This document shows, in pieces, positions 39,043 through 47,273 of a stretch of 64,000 nucleotides of DNA (positions are counted from its first letter, which is position 1; each line of letters begins with the position of its first letter). This DNA is from Dongia_B sp964406155. GTDB lineage: Bacteria > Pseudomonadota > Alphaproteobacteria > Dongiales > Dongiaceae. Location of the stretch: NCBI GenBank assembly GCA_964406155.1, contig CAYOQR010000015.1, positions 22,022 to 86,021 on the forward strand. Reading direction: 5' to 3'. Under the pieces are notes generated by a model. It ran no database searches. It worked only from the letters and a program-made list of their open reading frames with translations, and had not been told where the DNA came from. The position numbers and the translations under genes were made by a program.

Positions 39043-41571
39043 ATGACGTCGAATTCGGGGCGGATCGACGCCGGCCAACGGGGAACCGGCCGGCAGCGAT
39101 TCTTATTGGCCAGCACCATCTTCCACACCATCGGTTTCTCTTCCGCCGCCATGCTGATCCTGAGCGCCGTGCCGGCGCGGGCGGATGACGCCGCATCTTG
39201 GCAGGACCGGCTGCGGGAAATGACCTTGCAGGAACCGGCACCGGTTCTGCCGCAGCTTGCGCAGGCGACAAGCGCAGCACCGGCCACCGCCCGCTTCAAC
39301 ATTCCCGCTCAGCCGCTCACCTCGGCCTTGCGGCAATTCGGCGAGGCAACCAACATTCAGATGAGCGTCGATCCGACGGCGGTACGCGGCATCATTTCGC
39401 CCGGCGTCAGCGGCACCCTCACCTATGACGCCGCCTTGCAGCAGCTGCTGGCCGGCAGCGGCTTCAACTATGTCGCGACCGGCCCGACGAGCTTCGCCTT
39501 GAGCAAGGCGGCGCCCGGCAGTGCCGGCGCCATCAATCTCGGTCCGGTGACGATCGAGGGCCAGGGCCAGGCGGAAACCGCCTGGGGTCCCGTGCAGGGC
39601 TATGTCGCCAAGCAGAGCGCCACGGCCACCAAGACCGATACGCCGCTGATCGAGACGCCGCGTTCCGTCACCGTCATCACCCGGGATCAATTGGATGCCC
39701 AGGGCGTGCAGACTCTGAGCCAGGCCCTGCGCTACACCTCCGGCGTGTCGCCGGAGCAATACGGGCCCGATGTCCGCGCCGACTGGTTCACCGTTCGCGG
39801 CTTCGCCGGCGATCTCTATTGGGACGGCCTGCGCGTGCCGCAGATCTCCAACCGGCCCGGCAACTATGCCGCCTATCGGATCGAACCCTATTCGCTGGAG
39901 CGCATCGAAGTCCTGAAGGGCCCGGCCTCCATTCTCTACGGCCAGGGCAATCTCGGCGGCATCGTCAATCTCGTCAGCAAGGCGCCGACCGCCGATCCGA
40001 TCCATGAACTGCAACTGACCATCGGCAATCACGACCGCTATCAGGGTGCTTTCGATTTCGGCGGCGCCCTCACCGAGGACGACGAGCTGACCTATCGCTT
40101 CAATGCGCTCTTCCGCATGGCCGATACCCAGACCGTCGATTCGACCGACAACCGCATCTCGCTCAGCCCATCGCTCGCTTGGAAACCGACGGAAGACACC
40201 AAGATCACGGTCTTCGCCAATTACCTGCGCGACGATAACGGCGCCTCCGCCGTCTTCCTGCCGCGCGCCATGACACTCGACAAGAACCAGTATGGGCGAC
40301 TGCCGCGCAGCTTCGATGACGGCGACAAGGATTTCGACAGCTATTACAAGCACGAATACAGCGCCGGCTATCAGTTGGAGCATCGTTTCGACGATGTCTG
40401 GAGTGCCACGCAAAGCTTCCGCTACATGCATCTCGATCTCGACTCCCGCAAGATCTACGGCAACGGCTTGGCGGCGGACGGGCGGACCTTGCGGCGCGTC
40501 GCCTATGTGGCGCAGCCGGACATGGATGCCATCGCCCTCGACAACCACGCCCAGGCCGATTTCGCGACCGGCGCGGTCGAGCACAAGGCAATAGGCGGCC
40601 TTGACTATCAATGGAAGTCCCTGGCGAACCGCACGGGAAGCGCCAACGGCAAGACGCTGGATGTTCTCGATCCGGATTATCACCAGGATATCGCCACACC
40701 GAAGATCAACAGCAGTTCGGATCAGACGCAGCACCAATTCGGGATCTATGCCCAGGATCAGGTGAAATGGAACAACTGGATTCTGGTGCTCGGCGGCCGC
40801 TACGACTTCACCTGGTCGACCACCGAGAACAACATCACCGGCCTCACGCAGAAACAGGATCCCGGCCATTTCACCTGGAGCGCCGGCCTGCTCTATGAAA
40901 CCGATTTCGGCCTTTCGCCGTATATCAGCGCCTCGACCTCGTTCCTGCCGACGCTCGGCGTCAACAAGGACGGCGCCTTGAAGCCGACCACCGGCCAGCA
41001 ATACGAAGCGGGTCTGAAATACCAGCCGAGCGGCTTCGAGAGCTTCGTCACCCTGTCGGTCTATCAGTTGACGCAGCAGAACGTCTCCACCGTCGATCCG
41101 AAGGATCCGACCAATACGGTGCAGACCGGCGAGATCCGCGCGCGCGGCGTCGAGCTGGAAGGCAAGGCCAGCCTGACGGACGGCCTCGATCTGCTCGCCA
41201 ATTTCACCTATCAGGATCCCGTCATCACCAAGACGACGCAGGGGACCAAGGGCAACACACCCGGCACGCTGCCGAGATACATGGCCTCGCTCTGGGCCGA
41301 TTACACCATGCCGGAGGGTAGTTTCGAAGGCCTCGGCTTCGGTGCCGGCGTGCGCTATGTCGGCAAGGTGCAGGGCGATGACGAAAACACCTTCACGGTG
41401 CCCGGCCACACCCTGTTCGACGCCGCCTTGCATTACGAGATCAAGGGCATCCGCGCCTCGATCAACGTCGACAACATCCTCGACAAGAAATATGTCTCGT
41501 CCTGCTCCGGCGGCAATTGCTTCTACGGCGAGGGCCGCACGGTGATCGGCAATCTGCGGTACCGATGGTAA
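39043..41571 (+). CDS. TonB-dependent siderophore receptor with STN signalling domain
   Basis: The 842-residue outer-membrane receptor has a signal peptide (about 1-47, ending PARADD), an STN domain (about 84-160, FNIPAQPLTSALRQFGEATN), a plug (about 190-300, with TPLIETPRSVTVITRDQL and VLKGPASILYGQGNLGG) and a beta-barrel ending in Trp (LRYRW). The STN domain implies transmembrane signalling to a FecR/ECF sigma pair, but no such pair is in the window. The FhuE/FpvA-like layout suggests a hydroxamate or mixed ferric siderophore. The frame extends to a TTG at 38977; the ATG at 39043 starts a sensible signal peptide. The next gene overlaps or nearly overlaps its stop. Confidence 0.93.
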   Translation: MTSNSGRIDAGQRGTGRQRFLLASTIFHTIGFSSAAMLILSAVPARADDAASWQDRLREMTLQEPAPVLPQLAQATSAAPATARFNIPAQPLTSALRQFGEATNIQMSVDPTAVRGIISPGVSGTLTYDAALQQLLAGSGFNYVATGPTSFALSKAAPGSAGAINLGPVTIEGQGQAETAWGPVQGYVAKQSATATKTDTPLIETPRSVTVITRDQLDAQGVQTLSQALRYTSGVSPEQYGPDVRADWFTVRGFAGDLYWDGLRVPQISNRPGNYAAYRIEPYSLERIEVLKGPASILYGQGNLGGIVNLVSKAPTADPIHELQLTIGNHDRYQGAFDFGGALTEDDELTYRFNALFRMADTQTVDSTDNRISLSPSLAWKPTEDTKITVFANYLRDDNGASAVFLPRAMTLDKNQYGRLPRSFDDGDKDFDSYYKHEYSAGYQLEHRFDDVWSATQSFRYMHLDLDSRKIYGNGLAADGRTLRRVAYVAQPDMDAIALDNHAQADFATGAVEHKAIGGLDYQWKSLANRTGSANGKTLDVLDPDYHQDIATPKINSSSDQTQHQFGIYAQDQVKWNNWILVLGGRYDFTWSTTENNITGLTQKQDPGHFTWSAGLLYETDFGLSPYISASTSFLPTLGVNKDGALKPTTGQQYEAGLKYQPSGFESFVTLSVYQLTQQNVSTVDPKDPTNTVQTGEIRARGVELEGKASLTDGLDLLANFTYQDPVITKTTQGTKGNTPGTLPRYMASLWADYTMPEGSFEGLGFGAGVRYVGKVQGDDENTFTVPGHTLFDAALHYEIKGIRASINVDNILDKKYVSSCSGGNCFYGEGRTVIGNLRYRW

Positions 41572-41591
41572 GCGCGGCCGAAACCGGGACG

Positions 41592-42812
41592 ATGAAGAAG
41601 TCGCGGGCGCGGATCGGCGCCCGCGATATCTGCGTCTACCTGCACCGCTACGCCGGATTGCTGCTGGCGGGTTTTCTGATCCTGACCGGATCGACCGGCA
41701 GCATCATCGCCTTCCAGCGCGAACTCGATACCTGGCTCAATCCGGAACTCTATCGGGCGCGGGCCAGCGGTCCCCTGCTCTCGCCAGGCGAACTGGCGGC
41801 CCGGGTCGAGCAGGCCGATCCCCGGCTCACGGTCACCTATCTGCCCTTCCGCCCCGAGCCCGGCCGGACGATCGTGGCCAGCATCCGTCCGAAGACCGAT
41901 CCCGCGACAGGGAAGCCCTATGACCTCGACGCCGATCAGGTCTTCATCGATCCGGCGAGCGGCGCTATTCTCGGTCTGCGCCGGTTCGGCGCCTGCTGCT
42001 TCGCGCGCCCGCAGCTCATCCCGTTCCTCTACGAACTCCACGCGGAACTGACGGTCGGGCGCCCCGGCAAGCTGATCCTCGGCTCGGTCGCCATCCTCTG
42101 GGCACTGGACTGCTTCATCGGCCTCTATTTGACCCTGCCCCGGGCCCGCCCCTTCCTCGCCAAATGGAAGCCGTCCTGGCTGATCAAGCGGGGTGCCGGC
42201 AGCTATCGCCTGACCTTCGATCTGCACCGCGCCGCCGGGCTTTGGCTCTGGCTCGTGCTCCTGTCGATCGCCGTCAGCGGCGTCTATCTCACGCTCGACC
42301 AGCAGGTCTTCCGGCCCACGGTCTCGCTCTTCTCGAAGCTGACGCCGATGCCGGCCGAGCGTGCCCAGCTCCGCTTGCAGCAGGGACTGCACGATACGTC
42401 GAAACCGCGGATCGGCTTCGACGCGGCGGTTGCCATTGCTGCGGTTGAGGCAAAGCGGCACGGTTGGGACCTGACACCAACCAGCGTCTACGATGCGAAA
42501 CCGTTCGGTGCGTATGGTGTCTATTTCTTCCATGCGCCCAATGATCGCGGCCTCGGCCTCGGTACACCGATCATCTATCTCGACGATCGCAGCGGCGAGG
42601 TCGTCAGCGTCATCCTGCCCGGCCAGGGCACTGCCGGCGACATCTTCATCCAGGCGCAGTTCCCCCTGCATAGCGGGCAGGTCGCCGGCCTGCCCGGGCG
42701 CATCTTCATCAGCGCGACGGGCCTCGTCGTGACCATGCTCTCGGTCACCGGCATCATCATCTGGAACAAGAAGCACCGAGCCCGGTCGGCACAGCGCCGC
42801 CGGGCACGCTAG
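41592..42812 (+). CDS. PepSY-associated membrane protein (siderophore-linked reductase type)
   Basis: The 406-residue protein has four membrane helices: about 22-44, 165-190, 215-240 and 375-395. It matches PepSY_TM proteins, with LHRYAGLLLAGFLILTGSTGSI at the start, LYELHAEL, DLHRAAGLWLWLVLLSIAVSG and a late G-R-I-F-I-S-A-T-G-L helix. Conserved His in the helices could bind haem. Such proteins follow TonB receptors and are thought to reduce or process ferric siderophores at the inner membrane (FegB/FsrB type). An ATG at 41565 overlaps the receptor stop and is an alternative start. Co-transcription with the receptor is clear from spacing. Confidence 0.88.
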   Translation: MKKSRARIGARDICVYLHRYAGLLLAGFLILTGSTGSIIAFQRELDTWLNPELYRARASGPLLSPGELAARVEQADPRLTVTYLPFRPEPGRTIVASIRPKTDPATGKPYDLDADQVFIDPASGAILGLRRFGACCFARPQLIPFLYELHAELTVGRPGKLILGSVAILWALDCFIGLYLTLPRARPFLAKWKPSWLIKRGAGSYRLTFDLHRAAGLWLWLVLLSIAVSGVYLTLDQQVFRPTVSLFSKLTPMPAERAQLRLQQGLHDTSKPRIGFDAAVAIAAVEAKRHGWDLTPTSVYDAKPFGAYGVYFFHAPNDRGLGLGTPIIYLDDRSGEVVSVILPGQGTAGDIFIQAQFPLHSGQVAGLPGRIFISATGLVVTMLSVTGIIIWNKKHRARSAQRRRAR

Positions 42813-42827
42813 AACGGGTAGGGAGAG

Positions 42828-43814
42828 TCAGACGCGGTAGTAACCGCGATACCACTCGACGAAACGGCGGATACCTTCGGGCAATGCGGTCTTCGGTTGG
42901 AAACCGAGATCGCGCCTGCTGGCCTCGATATCGGCCCAGGTGGCGGCCACTTCGCCCGGCGGCGGCGGTACCTCGTTACGGAGCGCCGGGCGGCCGGTCG
43001 CCGTCTCGATCGCCGCGATCAGGTCGTTGACGCTGGCCGCCGCGTTATTGCCGAGATTGTAGACCCGGTGCTCGCCCGCCGCGATCGGCCGGTCCAGCGC
43101 CGCCAGCACCCCGGCGACGATATCGTCGATATAGGTGAAGTCGCGCCGCATGCTGCCATTGCCGAAGATGCGCAACGGCTCGCCGGCGAAGATCGCCTTG
43201 GTGAAGCTGAAATAGGCCATGTCCGGCCGGCCCCAGGGGCCATAGACCGTGAAGAAGCGCAGGCCCGTCTGGGCGAGGCCATGGCTGTGCGCATAGGAGA
43301 TGCTGAGCGCCTCGTCGGCCCGCTTGGTCGCGGCATAGAGCGAGAGCGGATCATCGACCCGGTCCTCGATCGAGAACGGCACCTTGCTGTTGCCGCCATA
43401 GACCGAACTGGAGCTGGCATAGACCAGTTGCTGCAGTTTCGGCAGATGCCGCGCCAGTTCCAGCACGGTCATGTGGCCGACCAGATTGGAAGCGACATAG
43501 GCGAAGGGATTGGTCAGCGAATAGCGCACCCCGGCCTGGGCCGCGAGATGCACGATCCCCTCGATCCCTGCCCCCTCGCGTGCGGCCAGATCTTCCATCG
43601 CCGCACGGTCGGAAATGTCCACGGGGAAAAAGCGGAAGCCGGCGGTGCCGTTCAGCTTGTTGCCCTCGAGACGTTCCAGCCTCGCCCGCTTCAGGCCGGT
43701 GTCGTAATAGGCGTTGATATTGTCGATGCCGATGACCGCCTGCCCCCGGTCGAGCAAGGCCTGGGCAACCTGTGAACCGATAAAGCCGGCAGCGCCGGTC
43801 ACAAGAACGGCCAT
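42828..43814 (-). CDS. UDP-glucuronate 4-epimerase-like NAD-dependent epimerase
   Basis: The 328-residue short-chain extended-type enzyme has VTGAAGFIGSQVAQALL at the N-terminus, DNINAYYDTGLKRARL (typical of UDP-glucuronate 4-epimerases such as LpsL), SSSSVYGG and the catalytic Y-A-A-T-K at about 160-164. It converts UDP-glucuronate to UDP-galacturonate for surface polysaccharides or LPS core. It starts two bases after the ugd stop, so the two genes are coupled and form a pathway: UDP-glucose to UDP-glucuronate to UDP-galacturonate. Confidence 0.92.
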   Translation of the reverse strand: MAVLVTGAAGFIGSQVAQALLDRGQAVIGIDNINAYYDTGLKRARLERLEGNKLNGTAGFRFFPVDISDRAAMEDLAAREGAGIEGIVHLAAQAGVRYSLTNPFAYVASNLVGHMTVLELARHLPKLQQLVYASSSSVYGGNSKVPFSIEDRVDDPLSLYAATKRADEALSISYAHSHGLAQTGLRFFTVYGPWGRPDMAYFSFTKAIFAGEPLRIFGNGSMRRDFTYIDDIVAGVLAALDRPIAAGEHRVYNLGNNAAASVNDLIAAIETATGRPALRNEVPPPPGEVAATWADIEASRRDLGFQPKTALPEGIRRFVEWYRGYYRV

Positions 43815-43816
43815 GC

Positions 43817-45121
43817 TCAGCGCCGGCCGATGCTATGATAGGTAAAGCCCTGCTCGCGCAGATCCTCGGGCCGGTAGATGTTGCGCAGATCGACCACCAG
43901 CGGCTGGCGCAGAATAGATTTCATCCGGTTGAGATCGAGCGCCCGGAAGCTGTTCCATTCGGTGAGGAACACCACCGCATCGGCGCCCTGCATGGCCTCA
44001 TAGGGATCACTGGCATAATCGAGATCCGGCATCAGGTCGCGCGCCTCGGTCATGCCGATGGGATCGAAGCAGCGCAGTTTCGCGCCGAGATTCTTCAATC
44101 GCGGCAGGATGACCAGCGACGGGCTCTCGCGCATGTCGTCGGTATTGGGCTTGAAGGTCAGACCGAGCGCCGCAATGGTCTTGCCGCGCACATCGCCGCC
44201 CAGGGCTTCGACGACGCGGTCGGCCATGGCGACCTTGCGCGCCTCGTTCAACCGTACCACGGTCTCGATCAGCTCGATCGGTGCATCGTGGTCGCGCGCG
44301 GTCTGCACCAGTGCCAGCGTGTCCTTGGGGAAGCAGGAGCCGCCATAGCCCGGCCCCGGATGCAGGAACTTCGGTCCGATCCGACGATCGAGGCCGATGC
44401 CCTTGGCGACGTGATGGACGTCGGCGCCAACCTTCTCGCAGAGATCCGCCACCTGGTTGATGAAGGTGATCTTCATCGCCAGGAAAGCATTGGAGGCATA
44501 TTTGATGACCTCGGCCGTTTCCAGATCGGCGAACAGGATCGGCGTCTCGATCAGATGCAGCGGCCGATAGAGCTGGCGCAGCATCGCCTTCGCCCGCTCG
44601 CTTTCGGTGCCGATGATGACCCGGTCCGGCCGCATGAAATCCTCGACCGCCGACCCCTCGCGCAGGAATTCCGGATTGGAGGCGACATCGAACTCGGCCC
44701 CCGGACGGCGCTTCCGGATCACCTCGGCGATGCGCCGGGTGGTCCCCACCGGCACGGTCGATTTGGTGACCACAATCTTGTAGCCGTTGAGATGATCGGC
44801 GATGGCTTCCGCCGCCTGGATCACAAAACTGACATCGGCATGGCCGTCGCCGCGGCGCGACGGCGTCCCCACCGTGATGAAGACGACATCGGCGCTTTCG
44901 ATCGCCGGACCGGCCTCGGTGGTGAAACGCAGGCGGCCTTCCAAGGCGCTGCGCTGGACCAAGGCTTCCAATCCCGGCTCGTAAATCGGAATTCTGCCTG
45001 ATTGCAGAGCCTCGATCTTGCGCGGATCGGTGTCGACGCAGGTGATGTCAAAACCGAATTCCGAGAAGCAGGCGCCGGTAACCAATCCGACATAACCCGT
45101 ACCGATGACCGTGATTTTCAT
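43817..45121 (-). CDS. ugd: UDP-glucose 6-dehydrogenase
   Basis: The 434-residue enzyme oxidises UDP-glucose to UDP-glucuronate with two NAD. ITVIGTGYVGLVTGACFSE is the Rossmann start, and GPGYGGSCFPKDTLAL (about 254-269) contains the catalytic Cys. The C-terminal NAD-independent UDP-binding domain starts near residue 310 (GLTFKPNTDDMRESPS). It lies directly before the epimerase gene. Upstream are 392 bp without a gene, then tRNA-Leu on the same strand. Confidence 0.96.
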   Translation of the reverse strand: MKITVIGTGYVGLVTGACFSEFGFDITCVDTDPRKIEALQSGRIPIYEPGLEALVQRSALEGRLRFTTEAGPAIESADVVFITVGTPSRRGDGHADVSFVIQAAEAIADHLNGYKIVVTKSTVPVGTTRRIAEVIRKRRPGAEFDVASNPEFLREGSAVEDFMRPDRVIIGTESERAKAMLRQLYRPLHLIETPILFADLETAEVIKYASNAFLAMKITFINQVADLCEKVGADVHHVAKGIGLDRRIGPKFLHPGPGYGGSCFPKDTLALVQTARDHDAPIELIETVVRLNEARKVAMADRVVEALGGDVRGKTIAALGLTFKPNTDDMRESPSLVILPRLKNLGAKLRCFDPIGMTEARDLMPDLDYASDPYEAMQGADAVVFLTEWNSFRALDLNRMKSILRQPLVVDLRNIYRPEDLREQGFTYHSIGRR

Positions 45122-45351
45122 ATCGCTCTTTCCGGTAGTTGCGCCGACGCCAATCCTGGCGGCGCACCATAGCCGGCCAATGTTGCCGGACGAAAGCGAA
45201 AAGGTCCCGCCAGGCGTGATATCGACGTGACATGGCTGTGATCGCCATAGGCTATTCGGGCAGAGGCTGTTTCACATCCAGGCTGGGGGACCTTCGGGCA
45301 GGGAACCCACCGGGAGAAGCCGGGGACATCAAAGGCAACGCCCCACCTCAA

Positions 45352-45399
45352 CTGCGGCGCCGGCGAATGCGACACCAGGACGCAATTTTGGTGCCGCAG
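45352..45399. other. Structured intergenic hairpin between tRNA-Leu and ugd
   Basis: CTGCGGCGCC (45352-45361) and GGTGCCGCAG (45390-45399) pair at nine of ten positions, with an inner TGCG/CGCA pairing (45368-45371, 45381-45384). A second dyad, AACGCC-8-GGCGTT with CACAAAG-GC flanks, lies at about 45452-45485. Neither has a T-run. The 392-bp region 45122-45513 shows no open frame of interest; it may hold a processed tRNA trailer, the ugd promoter or a small RNA. Confidence 0.35.
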
Positions 45400-45513
45400 T
45401 GACAGAAACATCGCATCAACCGCGAATTTTCGTATAATACTGTCACAAAGCGACAACGCCGCTGGGAAGGCGTTCACAAAGTCGCAAGACGGATGCGGAT
45501 GTGTGAAAGAGTT

Positions 45514-45598
45514 TGGTGCCCCTGGCCGGACTCGAACCAGCACATCGTGAGATACCTGATTTTGAGTCAGGCGCGTCTACCAATTCCGCCACAGGGGC
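45514..45598 (-). tRNA. tRNA-Leu(CAA)
   Basis: Read on the minus strand, the 85-base gene starts GCCCCTG and ends CAGGGGC-A-CCA, a perfect 7-bp acceptor stem with encoded CCA. The anticodon arm is CCTGA-CTCAAAA-TCAGG, giving anticodon CAA for UUG codons. A long variable arm (class II) and a T-arm with GGTTCGAGTCC are present, as expected for tRNA-Leu. Confidence 0.97.
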
Positions 45599-45690
45599 CA
45601 ACCACTTGGGGATTCGCCGCCCCGGTCACATTGTGTCCGGAGGTGGTTTGGCGTCGCGTTAGGCTGGCGGGCCGATCACGCGTGGCCGGC

Positions 45691-45718
45691 ATAATAACTA
45701 AGTTTGGCGTCGTGGCAA
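45691..45718 (-). promoter_or_regulatory. Putative tRNA-Leu promoter
   Basis: On the minus strand TTGCCA (45713-45718), a 16-base spacer and TATTAT (45691-45696) match sigma-70 hexamers at five of six positions each, about 95 bp before the tRNA. An 11-bp direct repeat GTTTGGCGTCG (45646-45656 and 45702-45712) flanks it. The adjacent stretch 45735-45815 is AT-rich and probably carries the promoter of the plus-strand DUF2336 gene. Confidence 0.4.
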
Positions 45719-45874
45719 GCCTGCCCCGGGGCCGAAAGAGACAATTCTCAACAATCTTAAGATTTATTGTATATATTTGATTTTAAAGGTTTTTTTAGGT
45801 TCACGTGCTTGCATGGGATGAAACGACTGCATTAAGACTTCGACCGGGTTGACGAGAATAAGGATGGAAAAGCC

Positions 45875-47011
45875 TTGGCACTACTGACCCAGGCGGATGT
45901 CGATAAGCTGATCAACGATCCCAGCGCCGACAGCCGGGCCGCCACAATGCTGCGCGTTGGCGTCGCCTATGGGGCGGGCCAGCTATCGGACTCCGAGCGC
46001 AGCCTCGCTCTGGCCATCATTCAGGCCGTTCTACCGGAGGTCGAAGTTGCTCTGCGCTGCCGCCTGGCAGCCAGCCTGCAGAATACGGCGGATCTCGACA
46101 CCGGGTTGGCCCTGCGCCTGGCCAAGGATGTCATTGACGTGGCGACGCCGATTCTTGCCAATTCGCCGGTCCTGACCGAAGACGATCTTCTCGAAGTCAT
46201 CCGCAGCACCTCCCCGGCTCATGTCCGGGTGGTCAGCCAGCGCGCCTATCTCTCGGTCGCCGTCACCAGCGCGGTGATCGACAGCGGCGATCAGGTCGCC
46301 GTCTTGCGCATTGCCGCGAACAGCAACGCGGCGATCAATGCCGGCGGCTATCACCGTATCCTCGATCAGTTCCCCGACAATGCGCGAATCAACGAAGCGC
46401 TGAGCGAACGGCCGGCACTGCCGGTCGCCATCGTCGAACGGCTGACGACGGCGGTGACGGGCAAGCTCCTCGAACGGCTGATCCAGCGTTATGCGCTGCC
46501 GGCCCAGCGCGTATCGCTGATCCTGCATCACAGCCGCGAGCACTTCCTGCTGACCAGCATGGCCGGCCATCCGGCCGAGGAATTGCGCGATTTCGCCCAG
46601 CGGCTGGAGGAGAACGGCCTGCTCAGCGGCAGCCTGATCCTGCGGGCCCTGGCGATCGGCCAGTTCGCCTTCCTGCTGCAGACCCTGTCCGTCAAGAGCG
46701 ACATCGCCATTGGCAATGTCCGCCGCCTGATGGCTGATGAAGGCGGCCATGGTCAGGAGCGCCTCTTCAACAAGTGCCAGCTACCGGCCGCCTATCGGCG
46801 CCTGTTCGTCGAGCTTGCCATGGCGGGGGGCAATCTGCCGGCCCATCGCGACGGCAAGGCGCCGGCCGGTTGGGTCGGCCAGGCCTTGACGATCCTGCGC
46901 AGCTATCTGGAGCAGCCGGATCCCGATCAGTGCCTGGAACAGGTCGTCACCGAGGTCATGCTGCGCCTTGACGGCTCGGCCGAATCGCCGACCAGCCGCC
47001 GCACTGCGTGA
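45875..47011 (+). CDS. DUF2336 domain-containing protein
   Basis: The 378-residue protein is all-helical, with HEAT-like repeats in the N-terminal half, and matches DUF2336 of alphaproteobacteria: LTQADVDKLINDPSADSRA at the start, then PVLTEDDLLEVI, QRAYLSVAVTSAVIDSGD and the N-x-x-A-x-I helix. DUF2336 proteins often occur near two-component or motility genes; their role is not established. The start is a TTG at 45875, with GGA seven bases before it and no in-frame ATG nearby, which fits the conserved N-terminus. It stands alone between tRNA-Leu and the PBP1A gene. Confidence 0.87.
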   Translation: MALLTQADVDKLINDPSADSRAATMLRVGVAYGAGQLSDSERSLALAIIQAVLPEVEVALRCRLAASLQNTADLDTGLALRLAKDVIDVATPILANSPVLTEDDLLEVIRSTSPAHVRVVSQRAYLSVAVTSAVIDSGDQVAVLRIAANSNAAINAGGYHRILDQFPDNARINEALSERPALPVAIVERLTTAVTGKLLERLIQRYALPAQRVSLILHHSREHFLLTSMAGHPAEELRDFAQRLEENGLLSGSLILRALAIGQFAFLLQTLSVKSDIAIGNVRRLMADEGGHGQERLFNKCQLPAAYRRLFVELAMAGGNLPAHRDGKAPAGWVGQALTILRSYLEQPDPDQCLEQVVTEVMLRLDGSAESPTSRRTA

Positions 47012-47273
47012 GGCCCGATCAGATAGCGCCCGACTCGGATTCCGAATCGGGCGCGACTCGCACCGTCTGAACAGCGCCACAATTTCGCCATCATCCCACC
47101 CGCAAGCTGCCCTCAGCGGTCCTTCAGCGCGCCACAGGCCGGTGCTGAGATGGATCATGGTCGATCTTTTGAAGAAGGCTGGTCAGATTATACCGACCAC
47201 TACCCTGTGGCGGCCGGGCTCTGGTAAAAGGCCGTATCCGGTCCCCGAAACTGGGCCACGCATTTAGGCTGTT

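Noticed and set aside
45260..45400. 6S RNA (ssrS) on the minus strand
   Set aside because: A few short G/C blocks recall 6S RNA, but I could not form the long closing stem and central bubble convincingly. A covariance-model search would settle it.
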